A stretch of 64,000 bases of DNA, from assembly GCA_004194705.1 (NCBI GenBank), contig SADC01000492.1, positions 62,001 through 126,000 on the forward strand, read 5' to 3'. This document shows, in pieces, positions 45,863 through 57,943 of this stretch. Under the pieces are notes generated by a model that worked only from the letters and a program-made list of their open reading frames with translations, did not search any database and had not been told where the DNA came from. Made by a program: the position numbers and the translations under genes. The stretch's first letter is position 1. Each line of letters starts with the position of its first letter. This DNA comes from Ditylenchus dipsaci. Its lineage: Eukaryota > Nematoda > Chromadorea > Rhabditida > Anguinidae.

Positions 45863-48800
45863 ATGGTCGAATTTTTTTCTCTCACCACAAAAACAACAGT
45901 TCTTTTGGTGGTGGTCTTGTTTGGGCTCGTCGACTTGGGTATGTCTGATTTTCGATGATAATGGTATTCAACTATTTTTTTGTCATAATTTGTAGGTGTT
46001 TGCCTCAACAGATATGTGGATTCATACGAAACGCTCAACTACAGACCGGTGCTGGACAGACGGAAACGCTCTTTAGATCCAGATGATTCTGGGCAGGATA
46101 GCTCACCACTGGAACTGCGTTTCCGATCTCACAACAGGTTTTGTTGTTTCTTCTTGGTTTTGATGAAAAGATCAAATGTAATTTGCATCTAATTTACCCT
46201 AAAAAATTTAGGACATTCCATTTGAGACTGCATCCAATAGACCCAAACACGGATGTCTTCTCTGATGACCACTTCCTTGATGTAGATGGCCAATTCATTC
46301 CAGCAATCAGCTCAGGCCAAACCAATTTTTATATGAGGGTTATCTGACAAGTACTTTGCTTAAATGTTATCGATTTTTATGAGCGGATTGTTATTATTCT
46401 CCGTTCAGATGATCCCGCTTCCAGGGCATATGGCTCTGTGATTGATGGAATTTTTGACGGGCACATTATTTCTGGGGATGGCAAGTACTACACAGGTTAC
46501 TAGTCTTCAATGGTTGAATTATACATTTTTGTAAACAAGTTTCTTTAGTGGAGAAAGCAGCCAGATACTTTGATGTGGGTGAGCGTCCCTCCCATTTCCA
46601 CTCAATGATCTACCTCGATGATCATATCAACCATTCTAAATTTCGACTAAAGAGAGACATTACTGGAGCGACCATGCAAGACAAGGCGGAGGACCGTAAG
46701 TGGTGGACTATATAATAAGGGTTTTCAGATCGAGATTCGCATCCAGCCTCCACCCTTAAATTTTTTCCTCTACCTCTTTCACCGAGCCTGCACCAGTGGG
46801 CGCCGGAGTGAGAGGAATTCGCCCCTTGTCTGGGACCAACACAATCCTGTTTCCAGCCCCCAGGAGCATCTTCCTTCCTCCGTAATTTTTTTAATACCGC
46901 CTCTTCTCGTAACAACCGCCCTGAATTTTTTTTCGAGATTTACAATTTTTGGGTCAACTACAAAAAATGCCAAACTTTCATCTTTTCTTTTTCAAATAAC
47001 TTTCAAAAACTTGTGTTTTCAGCTCGTAGTTATTGTGGAATGTCTGATGGTGTGGTGGATAATATGCGAAGAGTGCAGGAGTCATGGGTAGACTCCTCAT
47101 CCAAAGAATTCTCGTTCAAAAACGACCACTATGGAGATGACACAACCTTTCATTCCCATACAGGTAATCATCGTCTTAACTCAAAAATTTCAATAATAAT
47201 CAAAAAAAAATTAGGTATTTAAACAGAACCCGCCGAGAATTAAAGTTCAAGAATGCGATCAAAGAGGTGAATGGACGTCGTCTATACGGGGTTTGTCTAC
47301 TAATTATGTTTTCAGCAAATTATTTATGTGTTTTTATGTTCAGGTGCGCACTTGCACACTCTACCTCCAGGCCGACCAGAAGCTGTATGATGCTATTTAC
47401 TTCAAAGAGGGCAACAGAAATCACATCAGGTTGGTGGTAACAGCTATAAAAGGGCGGTGACATTTGGGTGAGTTTTTATCGGAAAATAAAAAAAATCGAG
47501 TCAAAGTTGTGGCCAGACAACTCTTTTTCTGGGAAAGAAAATCAGTCGTTTGGCCTACACAGGCAGAAAACTTTTTTGTGACGAAATTTCGAGATTTTCA
47601 AAATATACTTTTTAGGAACCCATTTTAAATTCTGCCCTTCCTTTTAATTAAAATTGTCTGAGTAAATTTCTGTGATGCCTATGGTTAACTGTTTCATCTG
47701 TTGTGTATTAATTGTTAGTCCAGGGGTGTATTTCACAATTTTTCAAATATCAAGTCTAATCATCTCCTAAGTAATTTTTATTCGCTAAAAAAGATGAAAA
47801 CATTTTTATTTGACATTTTATCTACCTAAAAAATCAATTTAAAGGACCATCGCCGTTGATGACAACGGCAATTTCGAGTTTCTGAATTGGCGGGGGACAG
47901 CCGAAAATACGGAAAATGTTTTTTCCGTGTATTGACATTATGTAACTGTGTCCGGATCCGGACGCAGTTAACATAGCGTATACGCACCGTTTTTTCGGAT
48001 TATTTTTTTTGTTTGCATTTAAATTTAAATTTTATTTACTAGACGAGGCTAATAGAGTCAAGGCTATAATACTTCAAGGATCATTGGAATACGGCGAAGT
48101 CGTCTGATATGGCATGCTCAAGTAACGTTGGGTTCGACTAGTGGATGGTTCTATATTTTGAACAAATTTTAAATGCGGACAAAAACAATTCGACAAAGGT
48201 TTTTGAAGTAAAAGAACTGTCCCCGCAAATTCGAAACTCTGAATCGCCATTGTCATTTACGGCGATGGTCTTTTAATAAAAAATTTTTTTTGACTAAAAT
48301 CTGAAATTTTGGCTTGGGGGATCAAGATAAATCAGGTTTTTGGCCAAATTTCAGTCATATTGTTTTTTCTTTCTTCAGAAAATCAATTTTTGTATCTAGA
48401 AAAGGGCCAGGTAACAACGTTTTTATCGTTTTTAGCGCATCAAAGATACTCAGAGAATGTTTTACATGGTCTACGAAAAATTATAAAATGCTCTCCCAGA
48501 CTAATTAAGTTCTTAATCTTTTTTATGTTTAAGGACTCGCGAAGAGATAGTCGGGCTTTTCTACAACCACATCAAAGCAGTCAACCAAATATATGAATCC
48601 ACTGATTTTGGTGGTGTGCAAGGACTTAATTTTGTTATCCAGAGAACCTCTGTGAGTTTTAATTTATAGACCAACAAGAACCTCTCTCCAAATTACTATT
48701 AACATCGAACTTATCGTTTTCTTTGTCGGCCATTCAGATAACATTACCAATAAAATATAGGGGAATTTCGGAAGATTCGGGTCATTGACTGTGGGGTGTG

Positions 48801-51800
48801 TAAGCGTGAATCCCATAGTGGAACACAATGAAGGGACTGTTTGCAGAGCAGCAGGAGCAAAGCCGGTCATTCTATATTTTTTATTGAAAGGAGGGAGAGA
48901 ATGTTTTGGATGAGTCATCTATTTCCATTCAATGTTATCCGTTCTAGGGAATACAAACAACAATTACAATGCAAAAAGACAACAAGCTAACTACCAAGCC
49001 AACTACTGAAAAGACTTAGGAATAAAAAAACTAAATAAAACGGCAATAATAACAAAGGAATACAAAAAAATAAATAAATAGAATTTTCTAGTTTAACCAG
49101 ATTGTTTCAGATCTACACCAAAGAGACATGCTTACATGGAAAACCAGCACCTGGCTCGGACAACCCTTTTTGCGAGGAAAATGTGGATGTTTCCAACTAT
49201 CTAAACTTGAATTCCCAGCGAAATCACTCAGCTTTTGTTTAGCGTACGCACTCACTTTTCGGGATTTCATTGGTGGAACACTGGTAATTTTGTAATATTG
49301 TTTTTCTAGCAAATATCTTACATGATTACGTGGATGACACATTGTCGGATGACAATTTATCGTTTTTTTAAAGCGCCTTGAAAAAAAACAGAGACATCGT
49401 CGCATGGACATTTGATTTCAAAAAAGTCCATGAATTTTTTAGAAGACTTAAAATACATGGCAAAATGAAAATATGAAAAAATAGAAATATGGTTCGGCAA
49501 TTTTTGTGATATTTTTCTGAACAAAATTTATCAAAAATGTCTCAAGAGCAATCTCTTTTTATGGGAAAGTTGATATTCTAGCCAATCGAATGACACCAAA
49601 CATCCCATATGTACAAGAATTTGTATGCTAAAAAGTATTTATCGGAGGAGAGAACCGAATTTTAGGGTATAGACCGGTTTTTGATCTGTCCTTATTTGAG
49701 GCAATAAATCTTCAGATTTTTTGGCTTTTAATTCAAAAACTTCCTTTTTGATGTTTAAAAATCAATGAGCGCTGGAGAAAATGGCACTTTTGATGACAAA
49801 TGACCAAATGTCCTTTTTTAGATACCGGGACCCTGAGTTAACTTTTTTTAGTGTTTGAAATAACCTGTTGTTACGCAAGTTTGGTGCCGTCCGATGACGT
49901 CGAATCGATTGCAAACCTAATGTCCCTTTTGTAAACCCCTTTACAAAAATAACTTTAGAGAATAAAAAAATTGAAGTGAAAATCAACTAGGCTGATAATT
50001 GATATTGACCGACATTATCTAATTATTTGGGACGACTATCAACTCGCGACAGTTTTGACTCGCGACATCCAACTCGCGACAGTCTCGACTCGCGACACTC
50101 AACTCGCGACACTTTTTTCGACGATTTTTTTAACTTCTGAAAAAATATCAAATATTCTCCTAAAAGTCTTTTGAATAGCAACTTCACATACCAAATGTCT
50201 TCCTAAATCTCAATCCGTTGAGATCAAGTCAACAAAATCACAGGGGGCTGAGATATAGCTGTTTTGAATAAACCACCTTGAAATTTGTACCACTTACCCA
50301 CTTTGAAGGATATCTCAGCTCCCTAAAAATTTGCGGATCTGATCTCAACAGCTTCGGGTTCAGAAAGACATTTTGGTATGGAACGTTGGTATTCAAAAGA
50401 CTTTCTGGCAAATGTTTGATAATTTTTCAGAAGTTAAAAAAAATCGTAAAAAAGTGTCGCGAGCTGCGTGTCGCGAGTCAAAACTGTCCCGAGTTGATAT
50501 TTTTCCTTATTTTGCAGGGACTGGCATGGGTTGCAAGCCCTACCTTCAGTATGTTTTCCTCAGGCATGTATTTTTTCCAACCACCATTAATTTGTAGGCA
50601 CAGCTGGTGGAATTTGTCAGATCTACCAGAAGTACAATGAAGGTCAACAAGGCACTGCCTACCGCTCTCTCAACACTGGCATCATTACTCTGGTCAACTA
50701 TGGGAACAGAGTTCCTTTGCGGGTCTCTCAATTGACTATGGCACACGAAATCGGGCATAACTTTGGATCCCCTGTTAGTTTTATTATTGTCATATTATGC
50801 ATATGAGGGCTGCATCGGATATGAAAAAATATCGGATAGGATGTCTAAAGTGCCGGATATCGGTTATTGGAAACCGGATTCACGGCCTTTCAAAGTAGTC
50901 AAAAGGGGCAGTACAGGACTTCTGAAAAGTACAAATAAATTTTGCCGGAAACGAAAAACGCTTTTAAATTTGACTAGAAAAGCGTGTTCCAGACTTCAAT
51001 TAGGTCCTATTTTAAAAATTCTAACTTTCAGGAAATTCATGTAATTAACATGAAAGAGAAGATTCTCACATAAAACGTCTCAAAATGCAACTTTTCGCAT
51101 TTTTTATGCAAGAAAATTATTTTCCTTATTTTGCCTTATATTTGACGTAAAGTCTGGACTTTCATCTGACATGTACTAAGATTTCTAGAGTAAAAATTGT
51201 AAATCTGATATGTATGGCCTACATCTTGTTTTCGATTTCACGTTGAATAGGATAAAAAACTGAAGGTGTCCGAGGTGGGGTTGAACTCTCCACATCAAGG
51301 AAAATAACCTTTTTCTAGTGTTTACGCGGCAAAATCCAACGCTTCACTTATTACCTCATGAAGTTTGAGATAAAGTCACCTACCTAGAAAGGCTGTAAAA
51401 GTTGTAGGATTTCCGATATTTTCACTAAATTTCGAATTTTTTTTTAAGAATTGAATTTTTTTACGAAATTTACAGTAAATTTTTATTTTAACTTATTTTG
51501 CAGCATGATCAAACAGCAGACTGTCAGCCCGGTCTTCCAGACGGCAATTTATTATGTTTGCATCAGCCACTTCTGGCGACAAAGTCAACAATGCCAAGTT
51601 CTCCCCTTGTTCAGTGACTAGTATTAGTCAAGTGTTGTATGAGGTGCTACAACAAACTCCAATAGATGCTCAACACTCTGTGTTGCCAATGTTCGGCAAG
51701 AAAAGAAATTGCTTTCAAGGTTTGTAATTATTTTTAGCTATAAGCAATTACATCTAGCAGAAAAAAAATATTTTTCAGAACGCACTTCTGCTTTTTGTGG

Positions 51801-54800
51801 TAATCAAATCCGAGAACCAGGTGAACAGTGTGACTGTGGATTTTCCCAACATGACTGTGAGGAGATGGGGGACAGATGTTGTCAGCCTAGAGAAAATCAT
51901 CAAAACCCATGCAAGAGAACCCTGCATGCTAGGTGCAGTCCCTCTGAAGGTTAGCAACACTACAGTCGAGCCTCTCATTAACATACTCCCCCATTAACAT
52001 ACGGCTGGCTAAGATCTATCTGATCATAGGGATTTTCTTATTAACATACTCTCCCATTAACATACACCTCTCATTAACATACGGCTAGTCCCGGTCCCAA
52101 GGGTGTATGTTAATAGGAGGTTTGACTGTATCTAAAAAGTTTTGCTATTGTTTATACAGTCAAACCTCGATTTAGTTATAGAGGTTTTGACTGAATTTAA
52201 AAATAATATTTTCAGGATTGTGCTGCAAAGCCAGCGTCTGTGATTTCTACACTGTGGGAGAAAACCAGGTACCTTTCTTTTATCTTCTACTTTGTTTTCT
52301 TTTTTAGCATTCTCTCGAAAAACTGTGTACTTCGCAGCTGTAGAGCTGCGAAGTATATGTGTTCGGCCGACTCTCTAAAAAATGCCTCGATATCCCTTGT
52401 TGTTTTTTTTAGCAAAAAAAATTGACTGTATTTACGTTTTTCAATTATTTTGAAAGGGCCATTGTCGTCTCCGACAACGGTTGTCCCCCGCCAATTCAAA
52501 ATTTTACCCTAATGATTTAACTTGGTTTCTAACACAACTATACCTAAAAAGTTTTGGTAAAAAAATATTGCAAATTTCTTTGTTTTGGTCTCCCAAGCTG
52601 TTTTTTCCTAGGAAAGGGACCGGCCAAACAGGTATGGAGTCCACTTTGCCATAGAAAACCAAAATTTCACGTGTATTTTTCACTAAAAATGTCTTTTCCA
52701 GTTATGTCGTGAGGAATCGGAGTGTCTTTTCAAGCAGTTCTGTAATGGCCAAGGAGCTGCTTGCCCAGACAGTGCCCACAAACCAAATGGTCTGCCTTGT
52801 CAGGATGTGACGAAGGTGATATTTATTCTTTTTTGTAACATAAAATCATTCATTGAAAGGGGCATGCCCACGCCAATAAGAGGTGGTGCCCGGGAATTCA
52901 AAAAATTTTCCTAATCATTGAACTTCTGTATGAATTTTTCAACTTAGTTTCTAACAAAACAAGACCTAGAATTTAATTTTAGGTATAGTTTTGTTAGAAA
53001 CCAAGTTGAAAAACCCGTACAGAAGTCCAATGATTAGGAAAATTTTTTGAATTCCCGGGCACCACCTCTTATTAGTGTGGGTATGCCCCTTTAAGTTGTG
53101 TTGTTGTTGCAGGTTTGTCATGGCGGCAGTTGCAATGGCTCCATCTGTGCTGAGGTTGGCCTCAAGGACTGTTTCCTGACGGAAGGCAAGCCTACTCAAT
53201 TGTGTCATTTGGCATGCGAGAAGAATGGCAGTATGTCTACACAATTATTAATTCTAGTACACCTCATTTTAATATGATATTTTAGCTTGCTACTCTTCTT
53301 TCGATCTGCCTGAGTTTGCGGCCGGTAGATTCCATCAATTGAATCGAGAAAATGCGGCTGGTATGCATCGTTTACTTAATTTGTCCTGGGGAAAATTCTG
53401 CGGGAAAAAATTACGAGGGATTTTCATTTTTGACATCCGTGCTAGGCAAAAACCGAATTCTAACCGAATTCGATTCGTGATGAGGGCTAGGAGACATTTG
53501 GCAAAAACGACATTTGGCAAACGTATCTTTGGCCAAACGACATTTGGCAAAAACGACATTTGCCCAAACGACATTTGGCAAAACGACATTTGGCAAAACG
53601 GTGAATATGGTACCAGTGGAATCAGACAGACAGATGGTTCCGTCATTAATTGTTTCCAAATATTTAGTATGTTTGGGCAAATGTCGTTTGGGCAAATGTC
53701 GTTTGCCAAATGTCGTTTTGCCAAACGTCGTTTGGGCAAATGTCGTTTTTGCCAAATGTCGTTTGGCCAAATGTCTCCTAGCCGTGATGAGCATGATCGA
53801 TTTGTGTATTAACTTTTTTTTCGAATCAAAATTTATGTAAGGTTTCACATTCTTTTCAAGACAAGAAACATTTAAAAATCACTATTTTCAATTTAAAAAG
53901 CACTTCAGCATGCATATTGATTACGCGGAACACAAGTACGGTCTTGGAATTCGGGTTTTGGAATTTTCATTATGCCGTTAACTTTTTTCCATACTAAATT
54001 CTACTTAGAATTGCTTCCAGGTCTTTTGCTGCATCCAGGCTCACCCTGCAATAACTATAAAGGTAGTTATACTCACTTGTGCCGTCTATAGCTGAATTTT
54101 TCTAACATTTCCTTTTCTAGGTTATTGCGACATTTTGCGCAAGTGCAGAAGTGTGGACTCGAACGGCCCTTTGTCTCGCCTAAAGAATTTAATTCTTAAC
54201 AGAGAAAATATCAAGACCATATCTCAATGGGTGCAGGTAATTGTTGCAGGCGTGTTTACTCGATGTATATCCATTTTTTCTAGGAACATTGGTGGGCTTG
54301 TGTCTTCATTGGTATTGGAGTGCTCTTTTCATGGCCCTGTTCGTCAAGTGTTGTGCTGTGCATACTCCTAGCACCAACCCTAACAAAATACCTGCTCAAC
54401 ATCTTTCGGACACACTCCGACACCCTGGCACTTTACTTCGTCGAGGTCGCCAACCAACCCGCCCTCCAGGTCATGGAGCTATGCCGGTGCCCACCAGCCA
54501 GCCACAGCCGTCTGGAAATGCCGGTCAACGTGCCCACCGCAATAGACCAAATGGGCAAATAGCAGGGAATGGCCAGAGAGCTAACCAGCGAACAGCCATG
54601 CCTTCAGCCAGCCACCATGTGTCAGGCAATCGAGTGCCACCCAACCTGAGTGCTCCTCCATTAATTCCTCCACCGCCTAACTCTTCCCAACCAGTCATTG
54701 TGGCCAGCTCCGGTGTGGTAATAAATCAACAGTCCACGTCCCCAGTGCATGATCCTCCTCCACCTTACACTCCCACTGATCCAGCTGCCTCTACCTCTGC

Positions 54801-57282
54801 AACGCCCTTGCCAACCACTGCTCAGTCTCCTGTTTTGATTGGAGGCATTGCTAGTCCCGTGCCGACACCTGTATTTTTGCCTGGCGCTCCTCTCCCGCCA
54901 CCGTTGGTGCCAGGCCCTCCTTTCCTAATCAAGGTTTGTTTATGTTTTTAATAGATTTATTGCTCCACAGCTAGAATACTCTTTGAAAGGCCAACTTTTA
55001 GCTGAAGCATCTATTCTTTGGGCTGGTCGAGCCGTGAATAAGTTTTTACTGATGGCTTTTTTGGGTTATACTTTTTAGTCCCAAATTTCCTTTTTTGTGT
55101 TTTCATTTTAAATTTTCTGACCTTTCCTGCAAAGTGATATCACCATCGTATAGCCCTGTAATTTTAGTTTCTAACTAGGTATGATTTCGTGCAGGTTCTC
55201 ATAAAAATGAAAAAAAAGTCATAAAGCCAAGTCAACAAATTTTTGGTTCCTAATTTCAATTTTTATCTTACATTTTTAAAAAATCTTGCACGAAATTACG
55301 GTCACGGACAAAATGTGCCCGCGCCGAAATGTGACCGGACCAAAATGTGACTGCGGCCAAAATGTGCCCACGCCAAAATGTGCCCGGACCAAAATGTTCT
55401 CGGACCAAAATATGCCCGGATCTGAAATTTCTTTACTGTTTGTCGAGCGTTTGGCAATTCTCTTTCTCTTCCTCATTCGTATCAGCAGGTAGTATAATCG
55501 TACATACTCATTTGATCCCACCTCATTTGATCCTAATTTCGGTACTAAGTCAATTTTCCCCAGGTAAATTTATCCGACGAATTCAACCTCTAGTCAGTAG
55601 AACTGACTCAATACTAGGGTTCAAATCCGTCTAGTATCAGTGAATTGTTTGTGTTTATTTTATAACTTTTTGGGGTTAATAAGGGTCGTGGAACCAAATT
55701 TTTGATCAGAAGCCCCACAATAACGTTAAACTTTACCGTAAAATCCGCTTAAATATTCGTGACTAAATTTTAGATCAAAAACCGACCTTCTTTGGTTTTT
55801 AATCTTAGGTTCAGTGCGATTTACAAGAAATTTTGGTTCACTTCCGCATCTCATTACCCGAACCACTGAAACTACACCTAACCTCACATACGGAACATAA
55901 AGCTGTATTCAAACCCTAGTACCGAGTAAAGGATGAATCCATCTGGGGATGAATTAACCGGGTGTGAATTGACCTAGTACTGAAATTGGGATCACATGAG
56001 GTGGGACCAAATGAGTTGGGATTAGGGTTGTTACACAGTTAACTCGATTTTTCTAAAATTTTGACCTCATTTCTTGTTTTTATGCTACTTTTTTCTAAAA
56101 TTTTGAGCACGTTGCCCCACGTTCGAAAGGCTAGAATGTTGGCTACCCAATGGCATAAAAATTTCTTGGTTTGGTTCACGAAAATGCATATATTTTATTG
56201 CAAACACTTTCGAATTATTTCGAACTATTTCGAATTAAAAGTTCGAAAATAATTCGAAATAATTCGAAAGTGTTTGCAATAAAATATATGCATTTTCGTG
56301 AACCAAACCAAGAAATTTTTATGCCATTGGGTAGCCAACATTCTAGCCTTTCGAACGTGGGGTAACGTGTTCAAAATTTTAGAAAAAAAAGTAGCATAAA
56401 AACAAGAAATAAGGTCAAAATTTTAGAAAAAATCGAGTTAACTGTGTAACAACCCTAGTTGGATCAAATGAGGTCGGATCAAATGAGGTGGGATCAAATG
56501 AGTATGTACGATTATACTACCTGCTGATACGAATGAGGAAGAGAAAGAGAATTGCCAAACGCTCGACAAACATTAAAGAAATTTCAGATCCGGGCATATT
56601 TTGGTCCGGGAACATTTTGGTCGGGCACATTTTGGCGTTGGCACATTTTGGCCGCGGTCACATTTTGGTCCGGGCACATTTCGGCGCGGGCACATTTTGT
56701 CCGCGGGCACATTTTGGTCCAGGCACATTTTGTCACGTACCGAAGAAATTATACCTCGCTAAAAACTAAAATCCATTCTACACAATGGTGTTATCACTTT
56801 GAAGAAAAGGCTTGAAAATTAAAAAGTCATAAAATTAAAGAGAGAAAGAATAATCTGAGACTGAAATAAGAAAATTTGTGACAAAAAGGTATAACCTCTC
56901 TCTTGACAATAAGAGACTCGGCTCTATTCCAGGAAAAGCAGTAGTTGGGTTAAATCAGGAAAAATGATTGGTTCTTATAATTTATGCGCACCACCCATTC
57001 TGTGAAAATTTTTTGGCTTGTGCTTAGACACAGGGTGGGGCAGCGTATGTTAGGATAGACTAAAAAACATGTTTCCCGGATCAGCTATTTACATTTTCCT
57101 ACTCTAATAAATTTTTTCAAGGTCCAAAACCTGGAAGGAGAAGGCCAAAGACTCAGCAAGATGGTCAAAAGAAAGTAGGTGGCAAAGTTTCTACACCTGC
57201 CAAGTCTCAAGCAACGGGTAGCAGCGGGAGTTCGGCCGCAACACCGAATGGCAAGAACAACAACAAACGTCCAGTCAAATAA
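45863..57282 (+). CDS. ADAM10: ADAM10/Kuzbanian-type transmembrane metalloprotease (22 exons)
   Basis: Exons: 45,863-45,938; 45,996-46,137; 46,212-46,350; 46,409-46,495; 46,549-46,695; 47,023-47,163; 47,215-47,290; 47,344-47,429; 48,534-48,651; 49,111-49,283; 50,518-50,548; 50,598-50,773; 51,504-51,719; 51,779-51,949; 52,216-52,268; 52,702-52,815; 53,113-53,230; 53,286-53,360; 54,021-54,062; 54,121-54,236; 54,284-54,933; 57,122-57,282. About 1,037 residues: signal peptide, prodomain with a cysteine-switch-like YCGMSD, furin site RTRR, catalytic domain with zinc site [12 protein letters not shown], disintegrin domain ([15 protein letters not shown]), cysteine-rich region, transmembrane segment after [10 protein letters not shown], and a long proline-rich tail with PPPPYTP. 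Family members shed Notch and other surface proteins at the plasma membrane. Frame breaks of one base, each repaired by one more T, occur in runs at 46,326, 47,218, 49,233, 51,548 and 54,326; a GG at 57,121 is likewise one short. Probably sequencing errors. Confidence 0.92.
47839..48276. mobile_element. TTAA-bounded MITE in ADAM10 intron 8
   Basis: Ends TTAAAGGACCATCGCCGTTG and CGGCGATGGTCTTTTAA. Inner inverted words are GGGGGACAG and CTGTCCCC. Same family as 23,661-24,644 but without the TTTGCAGCAAA arrays. A fragment (CGACAACGGTTGTCCCCCG) lies at about 52,470. Confidence 0.75.
50037..50499. mobile_element. Array-armed foldback with AACTCGCGACAG words in ADAM10 intron 10
   Basis: The left arm has five words like AACTCGCGACAGTTTTG (50,040-50,115). 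The right arm has three inverted ones ending GAGTTGATA just upstream of the exon 11 acceptor. Between them the arms pair on through CTTCTGAAAAA and TGAGATATAGCTG-type stretches. No clear target duplication. Confidence 0.65.
51961..52130. mobile_element. Pogo/Tigger-type MITE in ADAM10 intron 14
   Basis: Ends TACAGTCGAGCCTCTCATTA and AGGAGGTTTGACTGTA with terminal TA. The word CTCATTAACATACGGC is repeated about five times inside. Only 12 bp from the exon 14 donor. A 40-bp hairpin of the same type (TACAGTCAAACCTCG) follows at 52,155-52,194. Confidence 0.75.
52853..53094. mobile_element. MITE of the GGGGCATGCCC family in ADAM10 intron 16
   Basis: Second member of the family at 10,619-10,860, with nearly the same sequence end to end. 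The right end keeps TTAA (53,091-53,094); the left has TTGA. The 242 bp lie 19 bp upstream of exon 17. Confidence 0.75.
53485..53783. mobile_element. hAT-type array-armed foldback in ADAM10 intron 18
   Basis: Exact 8-bp target duplication GTGATGAG (53,477-53,484 and 53,784-53,791). Perfect inverted ends GGCTAGGAGACATTTGGC. Each arm has about seven words like AACGACATTTGGCAA of 15-16 bp. Four overlapping open frames of 100-157 codons here are by-products of the repeat. Confidence 0.9.
55299..56742. mobile_element. 1.44-kb array-armed foldback with GGACCAAAATGTGCCC words
   Basis: The left array (55,299-55,415) has six to seven 16-bp words like CGGACCAAAATGTGCC. The right array (56,590-56,742) has about nine inverted words. 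Behind them the arms pair further (CGTTTGGCAATTCTC, TACTCATTTGATCCCACC). GAAATTA lies near both outer ends, suggesting a target duplication. A hAT MITE is nested at the centre. Confidence 0.7.
56033..56457. mobile_element. hAT-type MITE nested in the foldback
   Basis: Ends TAGGGTTGTTACACAGTTAA perfectly inverted. The flanks GTTGGGAT (left) and GTTGGATC (right) would be an exact 8-bp duplication if one G is missing on the right. The centre is a TTCGAATTATTTCGAA-type palindrome. Confidence 0.75.
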
Positions 57283-57620
57283 AAAAATTTGCGTGTACCA
57301 TTTATTGTAGCTGGAAATAATTCTCTTTTGTCAGTCTTGTCTTGAAGTGTGCCTGTGTATTATTTACTAGAGTTGTCCTCCACGTGTTTTGCTGTTGCTG
57401 CTGTTGACATCTCTATTGCATATCTTAATTTTCGGCAAAATAATTTAGATAAAAACTCTTTGATCTTTTTCCTAATCTGGCAGTGATTCTTTTCACTCAA
57501 GATACGTATAAAATTTATGTTTTGAAGTCGTATAAATTGGACAAGTCTAGTATTATATCTATTCCTCTTCTGCATAGGCTCACCTAGGAAAAGAGGCTTA
57601 ACCTGGCCTAAGTCACCTTC

Positions 57621-57943
57621 TACAGGGTGTAACAAGAAATTTCTCCATTTGAGATGGCCATAACTTTTCTCCTAGGCCATCTTTTGAAGTTCCGTTTTCT
57701 CGCCGAAAATATTTTTTTAGTGAATAATGTGAAAAATACGATTTTCGATTTTTCGATTGGTTGAGTTATTGGCCATCCGAGGGCGGTCTTCAACAGGCCA
57801 CGACCAAAACTACAGGGACCAAGCGAAATTTTTTTTGACATTACACACCGAAAAAATATTTTCGGCGAAAAAATCGATCGGCAAACGACTAGAAAAAAGT
57901 TATGGCCATTCGAAAATGGGAGAATTTCTTGCTACACCCTGTA
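57621..57943. mobile_element. Mariner-type MITE with TACAGGGTGTAAC ends
   Basis: Ends TACAGGGTGTAACAAGAAAT and GCTACACCCTGTA with terminal TA. Arms of about 130 bp share TTATGGCCAT and CGAAAATATTTTTT. Lies 340 bp downstream of ADAM10. Confidence 0.7.

Larger units (their letters stand above)
54934..57121 (+). other. ADAM10 last intron, almost entirely foldback DNA
   Basis: 2.2 kb between the proline-rich exon and the short last exon. It contains a 1.44-kb foldback (55,299-56,742) with another nested element. Nothing else recognised. Confidence 0.6.

Noticed and set aside
53485..53783. Regular short repeats that might suggest a CRISPR-like array
   Set aside because: Repeats are only about 15 bp with no unique spacers, arms are inverted, and an 8-bp target duplication shows a transposon.
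53335..53848. Four overlapping open frames of 108-157 codons on both strands
   Set aside because: All come from the 15-16 bp AACGACATTTGGCAA array; a unit length near a multiple of three keeps frames open by chance.
46326..54329. Translational recoding as the default explanation of ADAM10 frame breaks
   Set aside because: Sites lack standard slippery heptamers, and duplicated copies elsewhere in the window show the same kind of run-length noise, so sequencing error is preferred.
54241..54562. Alternative reading of the ADAM10 tail exon in another frame ([12 protein letters not shown]...)
   Set aside because: Only the frame with [17 protein letters not shown] matches the family's membrane-proximal SVHTPSSNP-like motif; the other arises from the T-run discrepancy.
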